Assembly (NCBI GenBank): GCA_017959225.1
Contig: JAGDBD010000088.1
Location: forward strand, 1 to 41,273
Length of the DNA stretch: 41,273 nucleotides
From: Fibrobacter sp.
GTDB taxonomy: Bacteria > Fibrobacterota > Fibrobacteria > Fibrobacterales > Fibrobacteraceae
Direction: 5' to 3'
Shown here: positions 1 through 8,018 of the stretch, one piece after another
Numbering within the stretch: the stretch's first letter is position 1
Layout of the letters: every line of letters starts with the position of its first letter
The notes under the pieces: generated by a model
Database searches by the model: none
What the model was told of the DNA's origin: nothing
The model's input: only the letters and a program-made list of their open reading frames with translations
Translations under genes and position numbers: made by a program

Positions 1-71
1 CCCGCACTGCCCGTGCGGGTCGGCCCCAGGGGGGGGCACGCTTCGCAGGCTCGCTATCCCTAACGCAAAAG
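1..71. repeat. Window-edge GC-rich inverted repeat
   Basis: Bases 1-7 (CCCGCAC) and 13-19 (GTGCGGG) form a perfect 7-bp inverted repeat with a 5-base loop. A run of eight G follows at 29-36. The stretch lies just downstream of the toxin gene read on the minus strand. There is no U-tract suited to a simple terminator, so it may be the end of an intergenic repeat cut by the window edge. No coding potential was seen. Confidence 0.4.
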
Positions 72-350
72 TTACTTCTTAAACAAGTCCGAATGAGTTC
101 CCATGCGGACCATTTCCAGGATTAGTTCGTTTTCTTGAATGCGGTAGATGATTACCAAATCAGGATGCAGATGGAAATCCCGATGGTTTTTCCAGTTGTT
201 GGATAACTGGTGATCCTTGTATTTCGGATCAAGTTCTTCTCTATTGCGAAGTTTGTTTACGATTGCTTCGAATTCGGACAAATCGTAGCCTCGCTTCTGG
301 GCAAGTTTGTAATCTTTCTTGAACTGGTTCGTAAACCGTAAATCAAGCAT
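72..350 (-). CDS. YafQ-type mRNA interferase toxin
   Basis: A 92-residue RelE-superfamily toxin of the YafQ branch. Such toxins cut mRNA on the ribosome and are neutralised by a cognate antitoxin. The protein follows E. coli YafQ closely: KLAQKR near residue 15, YKDH (His47), DFHLHPD (His60, Asp64) and a GTHSDLF ending (His86, Phe90). These correspond to the known catalytic His50, His63, Asp67, His87 and Phe91. The position matching YafQ Trp68 is Leu65 here. The start overlaps the antitoxin stop by eight bases, typical of translationally coupled type II pairs with the antitoxin first. The family assignment is secure; activity is inferred. Confidence 0.88.
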   Translation of the reverse strand: MLDLRFTNQFKKDYKLAQKRGYDLSEFEAIVNKLRNREELDPKYKDHQLSNNWKNHRDFHLHPDLVIIYRIQENELILEMVRMGTHSDLFKK

Positions 351-549
351 TCAATGCCGCCATGAAGTCGCTGGTACTCTTGTAAACGGGGCTGAGATTT
401 TTCCCGGCCTCGCTTTCTGCCATAACCTTGGCGGTAAGATCGTTTGGTTCTTCTTCGGATGTTTCCATATAGACATCCTTGCGAAGCTGCAACAAACTTT
501 CTATAACGTTCAAAAAAGGCGCATCTACATTTCTTAAGGTAACAATCAT
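343..549 (-). CDS. Type II antitoxin partner of the YafQ-like toxin
   Basis: A 68-residue, acidic, partly helical protein encoded directly upstream of the toxin and overlapping it by eight bases. A strong ribosome-binding site (GGAGG, 6-7 bases before ATG) fixes the start at 549. The N-terminal part (MIVTLRNVDAPFLNVIESLL) resembles the short N-terminal strand-helix segments of RelB/DinJ-like antitoxins. The C-terminal half, rich in Glu, Ser and Asp, is the expected flexible toxin-binding region. Function is inferred mainly from position beside a clear YafQ toxin. A palindrome over the promoter (570-582) fits autorepression. Confidence 0.75.
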   Translation of the reverse strand: MIVTLRNVDAPFLNVIESLLQLRKDVYMETSEEEPNDLTAKVMAESEAGKNLSPVYKSTSDFMAALNA

Positions 550-569
550 AATTTACCTCCGTTTTCTTT

Positions 570-602
570 ATGTAAGATACATTTTTCCGGCTAAAATCGC
601 AA
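570..602 (-). promoter_or_regulatory. Toxin-antitoxin promoter with overlapping palindromic operator
   Basis: On the minus strand, TTGCGA (597-602) lies 17 bases upstream of TATCTT (574-579), a good sigma-70-type pair. The -10 box is embedded in ATGTA-AGA-TACAT (570-582), a perfect 5-bp inverted repeat. An operator over the -10 box is what antitoxin or toxin-antitoxin autorepression would need. Binding itself is inferred. Confidence 0.6.
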
Positions 603-665
603 GCTTTTGACCGTTTGCGCTTTGAAATGGGCTTTTTGAATGATTGAATTAGAGTAGTCCTAGCC

Positions 666-1145
666 TTACAATTCGTGGTAGTACGGGCAGATGTTTTCGT
701 AATGGCCGTCTTTCATTCGAAACCCTTTAGGGATGGTGCCGAGCTGGACAAATCCGAGACGTTCGTACAGGTGGCGCGCATGAGTGTTGCTTTCGACAAC
801 GGCGTTGAACTGCAAGACTTCAAATCCGTGCTTTTTAGCCTGTTCAAGGCAGTCCTTCACGAGCATTTCGCCGATATGCTTGCCTCTGGATTCTGAAGAA
901 ACTGCATAGCTTGCATTAGAAATGTGACCGCAACGGCCCACGTTGTTCGGGTGCAGAATGTACAGGCCGAAAACTTTGTCTTTTTCTTCGGCAACGGCGC
1001 AGTAGGTCTGTGCCGCAAAGAATGGCTTGCCTGTTTCGGGCGTGAGCAGCTCCTCTTGCGGAAAGGCGATGCCTTCTTCGACGATTTCGTTCCAGATGCG
1101 GATCATTGCCGCAAGGTCGGCTTCATTGTATTGTCTAATATGCAT
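666..1145 (-). CDS. GNAT-family N-acetyltransferase
   Basis: A 159-residue single-domain GNAT protein. It transfers an acetyl group from acetyl-CoA to an amine; the substrate cannot be told from sequence. The core acetyl-CoA-binding motif A is visible as SSESRGKHIGEMLVKDCLEQ around residues 83-102. Motif B-like NTHARHLYERLGF follows and leads into the typical terminal strands. The overall look is that of phosphinothricin/ribosomal-protein acetyltransferase-like members. It starts 36 bases after the stop of the UvrA-like gene on the same strand, so it may be the last gene of that run. There is no Shine-Dalgarno before the ATG. A TATTTT box 11 bases upstream could give it its own promoter. Confidence 0.82.
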   Translation of the reverse strand: MHIRQYNEADLAAMIRIWNEIVEEGIAFPQEELLTPETGKPFFAAQTYCAVAEEKDKVFGLYILHPNNVGRCGHISNASYAVSSESRGKHIGEMLVKDCLEQAKKHGFEVLQFNAVVESNTHARHLYERLGFVQLGTIPKGFRMKDGHYENICPYYHEL

Positions 1146-1181
1146 GACAGAAATTTAAAATATGATGCTTTCGGTTTTCGA

Positions 1182-3524
1182 CTATTTCGATTTCCGCTCG
1201 AGTAGGCATGTGTAATCCGCTGCGCGGATAAAATCTTCCTGATGCTCGATGGCAATGACGGTGTGACCGTTTTTGCAAAGTTCTTGGATCAGGGCGATCA
1301 TGCGGTCAATGTCGTTTTTGTGCAGACCTCGCGCCGGTTCGTCGAATAAGAATAACGTATTCGGGAATTTGGCGCGGGAAAGCGCAAGGGAAAGTTTTAA
1401 GCGGGCCGCTTCGCCGCCGGAAAGGTGCGTTGTCGGCTGACCGAGCCTTAGGTAACCGAGGCCCGTGCGCACAAGAGGATTCAATTTATCTGCGAATTTG
1501 TGCGCAAAACCAAAAATAGTTGCGGCGCGTTCCACCGTTAAATCCAGAACGTCTGCATAAGAGAGCGTTTTAAAACGCACTTCCAAAATTTCGTCGCGGA
1601 ATCTTTTTCCCTGGCAAACGGGGCATTCGGATTCTTCGTATCCGGAAGGGTCCCGCAGAACGCCTTCGCCTTTGCACGTTTCGCAGCGGCCACCTGGCGT
1701 TGCCGTGCTGAACTTGGACGCATTAAAACCTTTGATTTTGCTTTCGGGAAGGCTTGCAAATAGATCGCGTAACAGGGGCGAAAGCCCGATTGCGCTTGCA
1801 ATGGAACTGCGGCGGTTGCGGAAGAAACCCCGAGTACTGAGCAGCGAAATGTTTTGAATGCCGAGTTTTTTGAAATCGCCTTTGGCAAAACGCGGCTGGA
1901 TGTTTTCAAAAAGCAGAGTGCTTTTTCCGCTGCCGCTTTCTCCCGAAACAACGCTAAAATGCCCAATGGGGAATTTCGCATTCACCGGCTGCATGTCGTA
2001 CTTGGCAAATTTTTGCACGGTAATGTGTTCGGCGTCTTTAATGGCAGTCTTTTTTTCTGGATTCTTTTTTTGAAGAATATCGCGGAGCCAGGCCCCGGTA
2101 GGAGAATCTTTTTTTTCAATCAGTTCTTGGGGAGTGCCTTGAAATAGGATTTCGCCGCCCAGTTCACCGGCGCCCGGTCCCATTTCAATGACTTTGTCCG
2201 CTTTTTCGATCAAGTATGGGTTATGTTCGATCAAAACCAGCGTGTTTCCTCGGTCTCGGATTTCTTCAAAAATTTCCCAGAGTTTTTGGACATCGGTTTT
2301 GTAAAGACCGCTGGCAGGTTCGTCTAGGCAGATGCACATGCCGTCCAGGTGCCCGGTGGCTAGGGGCGAAAGGCGCAAACGTCCGAGTTCACCTCCGGAA
2401 AGAGTGCTGCCGATACGGCCTGCTCCCAAGTACCCGAGCCCGACTTTATTGACAGCATGGATGCGGGCGTACAGCATGTCGGCTGTGCTTTTTAAGTGTT
2501 CCGGCAGGATTCCTTCAAAAAGTTTTGGCAAAAGACCGTCGAGCTTTGCAAAAGAAGCTTCGAGAATTTCTTGCCAAGAAGTTTCTTTGACCGTCGAAGA
2601 AAGAATTTCTTTTTGGAGCCGAAGCCCGTGGCATTCGGGGCAAACATCCGGGTCGCGGTCTTCCGTTTCGCTGTAGATTTCGCCGTCGCCGTTGCAGCAC
2701 GTGCAGCGGTGCTTGGGGGAATGGGGCGTTAGGTCGCCCGGTTCAAGGGAGGCTGCGGTTGTATTATGTTCTGGGCAGAACGGGACCGTGCTGAACGTGG
2801 TGCGCACGCCACCGTTATCCAAAATGACTTTGGTGTGCGAAAAACGGAGCGTGGCGTCAACCGCTTCGGCAATGCGCGTGCGAACGCCTTCGCGGATAAT
2901 GATGCGGTCTAAAACGACAAATAGTTCTTTGGGCTTTGACTTCCGTTCTGCTGGGGTCAAGTCTCCGAGGGAAAGGCTCTTCCCATCAGCAATGATACGT
3001 GCATAGCCTTGGGAAAGGAGCGTTGCCGACAGCGCATCTAACGTTAAATCTTGAACGTCGATATTAGCCAAAAATTGCAGACGGCTACCTTCCGGAAGCT
3101 CGCAGATCTTTACAATAATGCTTTCCCGCGAATCGCTCTGCATCGGCTTTCCGCAGACCGGGCATGCGGGGCGGGCCAGTGCCGCCCATAAAATGCGCAA
3201 CGGAAATTCGCATTCCGAAAGGGAAAGAGGGCTTGACTTGGAAGGGGCGTCTCCGCGGGAAGCGGCTATGGCAATGCTTGGGCGCAGTCCTTCTGCGTTG
3301 TCGAGAGGAATGCTTGTTCTGCCGCCTAGAATTTTAAGGGCAAAGGGGCTTAAGGTTTCGAGATAACGCCTGCGGCTTTCTCCATGCAGAACGTCCATGA
3401 CAAGTGTGGACTTGCCGCAGCCCGATGGCCCGCAGACCACGGTGATTTTCCCAAGGGGAAAGTCGGCATTCAAATGGCGGAGGTTTCGAAGGTGGGCTCC
3501 GCGGAGTGAAATGTTCTGGTCCAT
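1182..3524 (-). CDS. UvrA-like ABC ATPase, short paralogue
   Basis: A 780-residue relative of excinuclease subunit UvrA, a DNA-binding dimer with two ABC ATPase cassettes. Walker A motifs are GPSGCGKST (32-40) and GESGSGKST (528-536). ABC signatures are STLSGGE (373-379) and THLSGGE (699-705). Walker B segments run into DEPASG (401-406) and DEPARG (728-733). Zinc-type cysteine pairs occur at 121/124, 274/277 with 295/298, and 614/617 with 634/637. Standard UvrA is about 940 residues, so this is one of the shorter paralogues (UvrA2-like), some of which are linked to drug or DNA-adduct tolerance. GAGG precedes the ATG by a normal distance. It begins 8 bases after the beta-barrel-like gene, in the yihY run. 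It is unlikely to be the main UvrA. Confidence 0.85.
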   Translation of the reverse strand: MDQNISLRGAHLRNLRHLNADFPLGKITVVCGPSGCGKSTLVMDVLHGESRRRYLETLSPFALKILGGRTSIPLDNAEGLRPSIAIAASRGDAPSKSSPLSLSECEFPLRILWAALARPACPVCGKPMQSDSRESIIVKICELPEGSRLQFLANIDVQDLTLDALSATLLSQGYARIIADGKSLSLGDLTPAERKSKPKELFVVLDRIIIREGVRTRIAEAVDATLRFSHTKVILDNGGVRTTFSTVPFCPEHNTTAASLEPGDLTPHSPKHRCTCCNGDGEIYSETEDRDPDVCPECHGLRLQKEILSSTVKETSWQEILEASFAKLDGLLPKLFEGILPEHLKSTADMLYARIHAVNKVGLGYLGAGRIGSTLSGGELGRLRLSPLATGHLDGMCICLDEPASGLYKTDVQKLWEIFEEIRDRGNTLVLIEHNPYLIEKADKVIEMGPGAGELGGEILFQGTPQELIEKKDSPTGAWLRDILQKKNPEKKTAIKDAEHITVQKFAKYDMQPVNAKFPIGHFSVVSGESGSGKSTLLFENIQPRFAKGDFKKLGIQNISLLSTRGFFRNRRSSIASAIGLSPLLRDLFASLPESKIKGFNASKFSTATPGGRCETCKGEGVLRDPSGYEESECPVCQGKRFRDEILEVRFKTLSYADVLDLTVERAATIFGFAHKFADKLNPLVRTGLGYLRLGQPTTHLSGGEAARLKLSLALSRAKFPNTLFLFDEPARGLHKNDIDRMIALIQELCKNGHTVIAIEHQEDFIRAADYTCLLERKSK

Positions 3525-3532
3525 GGAAGACC

Positions 3533-4129
3533 TCAGTTTTCACCCCAGTTGATGAAGATGGCGCCGAAAGGCGTGTTGAAATCGCCGTTGTCAAAGCCGT
3601 CTTCCGAAATGCCTAAGAAGAACCGGTATCCGCCACCGATGCCGAATTCTAATGCCGGGGTAATCTGGTAGTTGAAGTGCAAAGCTGCATCCGCCACAAA
3701 GAATCCGTCTTTTGCTTTGGAATTTTCAGTGCCTTGGGTTTGAATGTTGCTAAAACCTGCGCCTGCGGAAACGGGAATCGACAGGGAGAACTTTCCAAAG
3801 GAAATCGGTTTGAGTTCCGCTAAGAGTCCAAGGGCGTTGTAATCCACCGAAATGTTTTTCCCTTTTTCACGGGTGTTTACATCGCTTGCGACTGTTGCCG
3901 CATAAATTCCCAACCGAAAGTTCGGATTTAAAGCGACACCGCCGTGGAGCGAAAAGTAAATCGATCCGTCTTCGATAAGCAGAATGTTGTTCGCTTCAAA
4001 ACCGACAAAAGCTTTGAGTGAATTTTCGGAAGATGCGACCGCATCCGTATCGGTCAGCGTGCTGATTTCTGCAAGAGCAGGGGATGCGATGAGAGCAAGA
4101 ATTGCAAAGATCTTTGCGAATTTTTTCAT
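3533..4129 (-). CDS. Small outer-membrane beta-barrel-like protein
   Basis: A 198-residue exported protein of unknown function. A clear signal peptide (MKKFAKIFAILALIASPALA) opens it, with cleavage expected after ALA. The rest alternates polar and hydrophobic residues in short stretches with glycines and aromatics (GFEANNILL, YFSLHGGVALN, LGIYAATVAS, FGIGGGYRFFLG) and ends GAIFINWGEN, the style of an 8-10-strand outer-membrane barrel. The ATG at 4129 overlaps the stop of the YihY-like gene (ATGA), so translation is probably coupled. An upstream in-frame ATG at 4387 was rejected because it runs through the YihY gene in another frame. The barrel is inferred, not proven. Confidence 0.7.
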   Translation of the reverse strand: MKKFAKIFAILALIASPALAEISTLTDTDAVASSENSLKAFVGFEANNILLIEDGSIYFSLHGGVALNPNFRLGIYAATVASDVNTREKGKNISVDYNALGLLAELKPISFGKFSLSIPVSAGAGFSNIQTQGTENSKAKDGFFVADAALHFNYQITPALEFGIGGGYRFFLGISEDGFDNGDFNTPFGAIFINWGEN

Positions 4130-5061
4130 AGGTAACCCTCCGGTTGTACCCAGTTCCATTTTTTGACACCGGACCTTGGCCAGGAATAGATGGTCCAAAC
4201 GACGCAGTTCCCGTAAAGCATAATCGCCCAGAATCCGAACGCGAAAAGCAGAACCAGTGGAATAAACGCTAACGACCCGTAAAAAAGCGACATGCGGCCC
4301 ACAATGTTCTGTTGCAGCATAATGAGAATGGCCAGGTAAATGCAGGTGCAGACCCAGATGCCGATGCTTACGAGAAGGGACGGCCAAAAAAGTTTCTTAT
4401 AGGAATAGTGCCCTTTGCGGTAGGGCAGTAAAAAAATGGCAAAAAAGATGAGCGCAATGAAGATGACGTCAACCATGATCACCCAGAAAGCGCTCATGAT
4501 CTGCGGAACGGTATCCGTTGTAAAGAACGTCACGTTCTGCGCAATGTCCATGAGACCGAGCTTCACATGGTTCACAAACATGGCAAAGAAGGCAAGCCCG
4601 AGAGCCGCCAGCAAAAGGAGCGGCGTATAGGCGACGAACTGCTTTAAAAAGGAACGGGATGTCTGATTTTCCCAGACCACGTTCATATTGATTTCCAGGT
4701 TCCCAATGGCAAAGATGTAAGTAATGAAAAGCGAAATAGATCCGATCAAACCGAGAGTTCTCAAGTGAATGTGCTCCGTATTTTCAAGGAGCGGCATAAT
4801 GTCTTCGAGGGGAAGCCCCAAAGAGAAGAACTGGTCAAGAATCGGCAGGTACGCGTTGAAGAAGGAACCGAGACCGAGGGAAAGGGAAATCGCCGTCAAA
4901 AGAATCAAAAAAGGAATTACGGCGAGGAACGATGTGTACGTCATAGCGGCGGCACGGATCGTTCCATGGTGGAAAAGAAATGCTTTGGTCGAAATGATCA
5001 GCACACGAAGTGGAATTGGCCAGTTATGTGTCAAAAGATCGATGCGCTGCTCTAAAGTCAT
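4126..5061 (-). CDS. YihY/BrkB-family inner-membrane protein
   Basis: A 311-residue polytopic protein of the YihY/virulence factor BrkB family, once misnamed RNase BN. The role of the family is not settled. The sequence has about six long hydrophobic segments, among them the region after TYTSFLAVIPFLILL (a family hallmark near residues 40-55), LGLIGSISLFITYIFAIG, YTPLLLLAALGLAFFAMF, IMVDVIFIALIFFAIFLL and LLVSIGIWVCTCIYLAIL. LFYGSLAFIPLVLLF near the C-terminus is another conserved block. AGGA lies upstream of the ATG. It is the first gene of a minus-strand run with the barrel-like protein and the UvrA paralogue, and is divergent from the lipoprotein at 5124. Confidence 0.85.
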   Translation of the reverse strand: MTLEQRIDLLTHNWPIPLRVLIISTKAFLFHHGTIRAAAMTYTSFLAVIPFLILLTAISLSLGLGSFFNAYLPILDQFFSLGLPLEDIMPLLENTEHIHLRTLGLIGSISLFITYIFAIGNLEINMNVVWENQTSRSFLKQFVAYTPLLLLAALGLAFFAMFVNHVKLGLMDIAQNVTFFTTDTVPQIMSAFWVIMVDVIFIALIFFAIFLLPYRKGHYSYKKLFWPSLLVSIGIWVCTCIYLAILIMLQQNIVGRMSLFYGSLAFIPLVLLFAFGFWAIMLYGNCVVWTIYSWPRSGVKKWNWVQPEGYL

Positions 5062-5111
5062 TTTCTAAAAATCCTGAACCCTGTGTAAAAGTTAAAAATA
5101 ATAAAGATTGT

Positions 5112-5126
5112 TATACTTGTATTGTG
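5112..5126 (+). promoter_or_regulatory. -10 box abutting a GTG start (leaderless candidate)
   Basis: TATACT (5112-5117) is followed after six bases by the GTG at 5124. Transcription normally begins about seven bases after the -10 hexamer, so the first base of the start codon could be +1. No Shine-Dalgarno is present. A -35 box is not obvious in the AT-rich sequence upstream. Confidence 0.4.
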
Positions 5127-6020
5127 AAATTTCGCCTATTGAAACCTATTTTACTTTGTTTGATCTTCATTTCCTGCGGTGGGGAATGGACAGCGGGGGA
5201 TTCTGTGGAAGTGAAGTGTGACCTTTCAGAAGTTCCGTTTTCTTCAGCAGAAAGGCTTTCCCTTTCCGCAGACGGGGAATCCCTATACATTCTTGACCGA
5301 TACAATAAGGTTTACGCTTACAATCGGAACGGTGCTCGGGTTTGCGCTTTCGAACTTTCCCGCACACCGGAAAATTCCGACGGAAGAATCCCTGTCAGCA
5401 TGGCCCAAGAAATTGAAAAAGTGGGATCTTGGCTGTATTATTACGACGGGATTTCCGTTATGCGTTACGACGATGAAGATTGGGCATGCGACGTTTCGCT
5501 GAATGCGATGGCTTTGACGACTTCGTACATTTATTATGCGCCGTCGTCCGGTCTTGGAAAATTGAAAATCCAGTCTACGGGATGCGCTAAAACGGGAACT
5601 TCCTATTCTGCGACCCGTGTCATGGCCTTGGACGCCAAGTCGGATTGGATCGTGGCGGTGGAAACTTCGGGAGCTTTGACGGATGCGCCTCAGCGGGTTT
5701 CCATTTACGATGAAGATGGAGCGGTCAAGGCCCGGGCAGCTTTGGCAGCAAGCGATACAAATAATTCTTTACATTTCTGCTCGGCCACTCGGGTACGCTT
5801 GGGATCCACTTTTTTTGCATTGCTCGATACCAAATGCAGCTATCTTGGAGTGTTTAATTTGTCGGGTGGTCTGCAATATCGCATGGATTTGGCAGAAATC
5901 GGTGCGCGGAATGCGGTGGATATCGACGTGATCCAAGATGATCTTTACATTTTGACCTCCAGCACCGTGAACCCGATACTTTATTTAGATCTTGCATCTT
6001 ACGCTTTTGGCGAAGAATAA
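5124..6020 (+). CDS. Lipoprotein of unknown function
   Basis: A 298-residue predicted lipoprotein. With GTG at 5124 as start, the N-terminus has basic residues, a hydrophobic core and a lipobox (IFISC, Cys18), an intact type II signal. The earlier in-frame ATG at 5010 lies inside the divergent yihY gene and would bury this signal, so it was rejected. The mature part carries repeated short strand-like units (ADGESLYILDRYNKVYAYNRNG, with similar phrases later) that recall beta-propeller proteins reporting textual state, but no catalytic motif was seen. Eight cysteines are scattered through the mature part. It is followed by the lipid kinase gene after 17 bases. Confidence 0.65.
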   Translation: MKFRLLKPILLCLIFISCGGEWTAGDSVEVKCDLSEVPFSSAERLSLSADGESLYILDRYNKVYAYNRNGARVCAFELSRTPENSDGRIPVSMAQEIEKVGSWLYYYDGISVMRYDDEDWACDVSLNAMALTTSYIYYAPSSGLGKLKIQSTGCAKTGTSYSATRVMALDAKSDWIVAVETSGALTDAPQRVSIYDEDGAVKARAALAASDTNNSLHFCSATRVRLGSTFFALLDTKCSYLGVFNLSGGLQYRMDLAEIGARNAVDIDVIQDDLYILTSSTVNPILYLDLASYAFGEE

Positions 6021-6037
6021 TTATAGATTGTGGGTAT

Positions 6038-7024
6038 ATGTTCAAGTTCAGCTTTCTTGTAAATCCGATCAGTGGAGGTGGCCAAGGCAAGGTCATCCTA
6101 AACTTTGTACCGGAAATCATGAAGTCCATGGGGTTTGAAGACTCCGAATGGACCGCTGAACTCACAAGCGGACAACGTTTAAGGGAACAGATTCGCGAAA
6201 CCGCCGAAAAAACGGAAACCTTGATTGCCGTTGGCGGTGACGGAACCATGTCCACCATGCTTTCGGTGATGCTCGAATCGGGACTTGCCGACAAGGTTCG
6301 CATCGGTCTGATTCCGCTTGGAACGGGTAACGATCTTGCCCGCGTCCTGAACCTTTATGAAACTTTTGTCAACAAGGGCCTTCTTTTTTTGGTACGTCGC
6401 CTGGTTCAGGCAAAGCACCGGCCCTTTGATATTTGGAAAGTGAACGGAAAATTCGTTTTGGCGAATTACTTTTCTAGCGGAATCGATGCTCGTATCGCTC
6501 ATGATTTTAACGCGGACCGTGCATCGGGAAAAATTTCGAGCTGTTCCGTGGTTGCAAATAAACTGCATTACGTGAACCGTTTTTTTGCAGACCGAAAACA
6601 CTGCTTGGGAAACGCTAAGCTTAAAGTTCTCGATCAGAATGGAACCTGGATCGAAGAAGATGTTTCCCATTATCGCACGGTGATTGTCGGTAACATTCCG
6701 AGCTTTGCTTCGGGCGCAAATCCTTTCAACGGCGGCGACATGGCGGACGGCCTTTTGGAAGTCGTCCCGGTTCCAAATATGGCATCTTTTTTTGGAGCGT
6801 TAGCGCTTGGAACAATTCCTTTGATCGGTAAAATTTACAAGAGCTTTTTCCTTAAAACGATCCATGCAAAAGAAGTGATTCTCCAAACACCGGAAGAGGA
6901 ATTTCACCAGTTGGACGGTGACGATTTGACGCACCGCGCAGGTTCGGAAATTCATATCGAATACGGCTGCCGCGTTCAAATGCTTACGCTTGAACAAGGC
7001 TTGATTTTTCCAGACAGCAATTGA
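6038..7024 (+). CDS. Diacylglycerol kinase-like lipid kinase (DagK/YegS family)
   Basis: A 328-residue protein of the DAGK catalytic family, which phosphorylates lipid hydroxyls such as diacylglycerol using ATP at the membrane face. NPISGGGQGK near residues 9-18 and the glycine-rich GGDGT at 66-70 form the nucleotide-binding signature. LIPLGTGNDLARVL (about residues 92-105) is the second conserved block, and HQLDGD near residue 292 the C-terminal metal-site motif. No Shine-Dalgarno precedes the ATG; a TATAGA box lies 10 bases upstream. Its stop overlaps a possible TTG start of lpxD, suggesting one operon for lipid phosphorylation and lipid A synthesis. The exact lipid substrate is unknown. 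Confidence 0.87.
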   Translation: MFKFSFLVNPISGGGQGKVILNFVPEIMKSMGFEDSEWTAELTSGQRLREQIRETAEKTETLIAVGGDGTMSTMLSVMLESGLADKVRIGLIPLGTGNDLARVLNLYETFVNKGLLFLVRRLVQAKHRPFDIWKVNGKFVLANYFSSGIDARIAHDFNADRASGKISSCSVVANKLHYVNRFFADRKHCLGNAKLKVLDQNGTWIEEDVSHYRTVIVGNIPSFASGANPFNGGDMADGLLEVVPVPNMASFFGALALGTIPLIGKIYKSFFLKTIHAKEVILQTPEEEFHQLDGDDLTHRAGSEIHIEYGCRVQMLTLEQGLIFPDSN

Positions 7025-7026
7025 AA

Positions 7027-7983
7027 ATGAAAAAGACAACAGTTGAATTTTTAGCCGGTCTTTTGAACGGCTCCGTGGAATATGTCCAGGCAAAAGAAAA
7101 TTTTGAAATTTCGGGATTTGCACCGGTGCATTCCGCAAAAAAAGATCAGGTCTCTTTTTTCACCGGCAAAACTTTAATGGGGGAGCTTCGCACGTCCCAT
7201 GCGGGACTTGTTCTTGTACCGCAAGACTTTTTAGGATCGCCTGAAGTCGGTGCGCTTTTGCGTGTCAAAAATCCTTACGCTTCGATGGTAAAAATCGTCC
7301 AAGAATTTTTTACGTTAGATGTAAAAGAAAATTTTGTGGCGCAGTCGGCAAAAATTCACCCGTCCGCAGTGGTAGAAGGTTCTGTCGGGGAAAATGCGGT
7401 CATCGGCCCGAACTGCGTGGTGATGCAAGGTTCTAAAATCGGAGACGGTTGCGTTTTAGAAGCGAACGTGACGGTTTATTCGAATGTGGAAGTGGGCAAG
7501 GGTTGCCTGTTTCAAGCGGGTTCCGTTGTGGGTTCTCGCGGTTTCGGTTTTTATTTCGACGATGCCGGTGTGCGGAAAATGGTACCCCATGTGAGCGGAG
7601 TCCGTATTGGAGACCGTTGCGAATTCGGTGCGAATTGCGTGGTGGCAGCTGGTTTTTTGGCTCCGACGACGATCGGAGACGATTGCCATTTTGATTCCTT
7701 TGTACAGATCGGTCACAATTGTACGGTGGGAAATCGGGTGTATATGGCTTCGCAGTCGGGCCTTGGCGGAACGACTGTTGTGGAAGACGATTGCGAATTT
7801 GCTGGGGGTGCGCAGATCGCGGGGCATTTGACGATTGGCAAAGGTGCTGTGATCGCAGCGAAGGCCGGTGTTACAAAGAGTGTCCCTGCCGGAGCGGTGT
7901 ATGCAGGATTTCCTTCGGAACCGATTGACAAGTGGCGCAAAGGTGTCGTTGCCATTCGCAGGCTTGCGGAAGGCAAGCGATAG
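7027..7983 (+). CDS. lpxD: UDP-3-O-acylglucosamine N-acyltransferase LpxD
   Basis: A 318-residue acyltransferase for the third step of lipid A synthesis: it adds a 3-hydroxyacyl chain from acyl-ACP to UDP-3-O-acylglucosamine in the cytoplasm. Residues 1 to about 100 form the LpxD N-terminal uridine-binding domain. From IHPSAVVEGS onward, hexapeptide repeats (GENAVIGPNCVVMQGSKIG and similar) build the left-handed helix. The catalytic base is His230 in QIGHNCTVG, matching E. coli His239. GFPSEPIDKWRK forms the usual C-terminal helix start. ATG at 7027 was chosen; a TTG two codons earlier overlaps the kinase stop and is possible. It is separated from other lpx genes. Confidence 0.9.
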   Translation: MKKTTVEFLAGLLNGSVEYVQAKENFEISGFAPVHSAKKDQVSFFTGKTLMGELRTSHAGLVLVPQDFLGSPEVGALLRVKNPYASMVKIVQEFFTLDVKENFVAQSAKIHPSAVVEGSVGENAVIGPNCVVMQGSKIGDGCVLEANVTVYSNVEVGKGCLFQAGSVVGSRGFGFYFDDAGVRKMVPHVSGVRIGDRCEFGANCVVAAGFLAPTTIGDDCHFDSFVQIGHNCTVGNRVYMASQSGLGGTTVVEDDCEFAGGAQIAGHLTIGKGAVIAAKAGVTKSVPAGAVYAGFPSEPIDKWRKGVVAIRRLAEGKR

Positions 7984-7994
7984 TGCAAAAGAAA

Positions 7995-8016
7995 GAGGAG
8001 TACTTGCGTACTCCTC
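7995..8016 (+). terminator. Hairpin downstream of lpxD
   Basis: GAGGAGTAC (7995-8003), a TTGC loop and GTACTCCTC (8008-8016) make a perfect 9-bp stem just after the lpxD stop. The T-rich run is delayed (8028-8034), so termination efficiency is uncertain. Confidence 0.55.
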
Positions 8017-8018
8017 CT

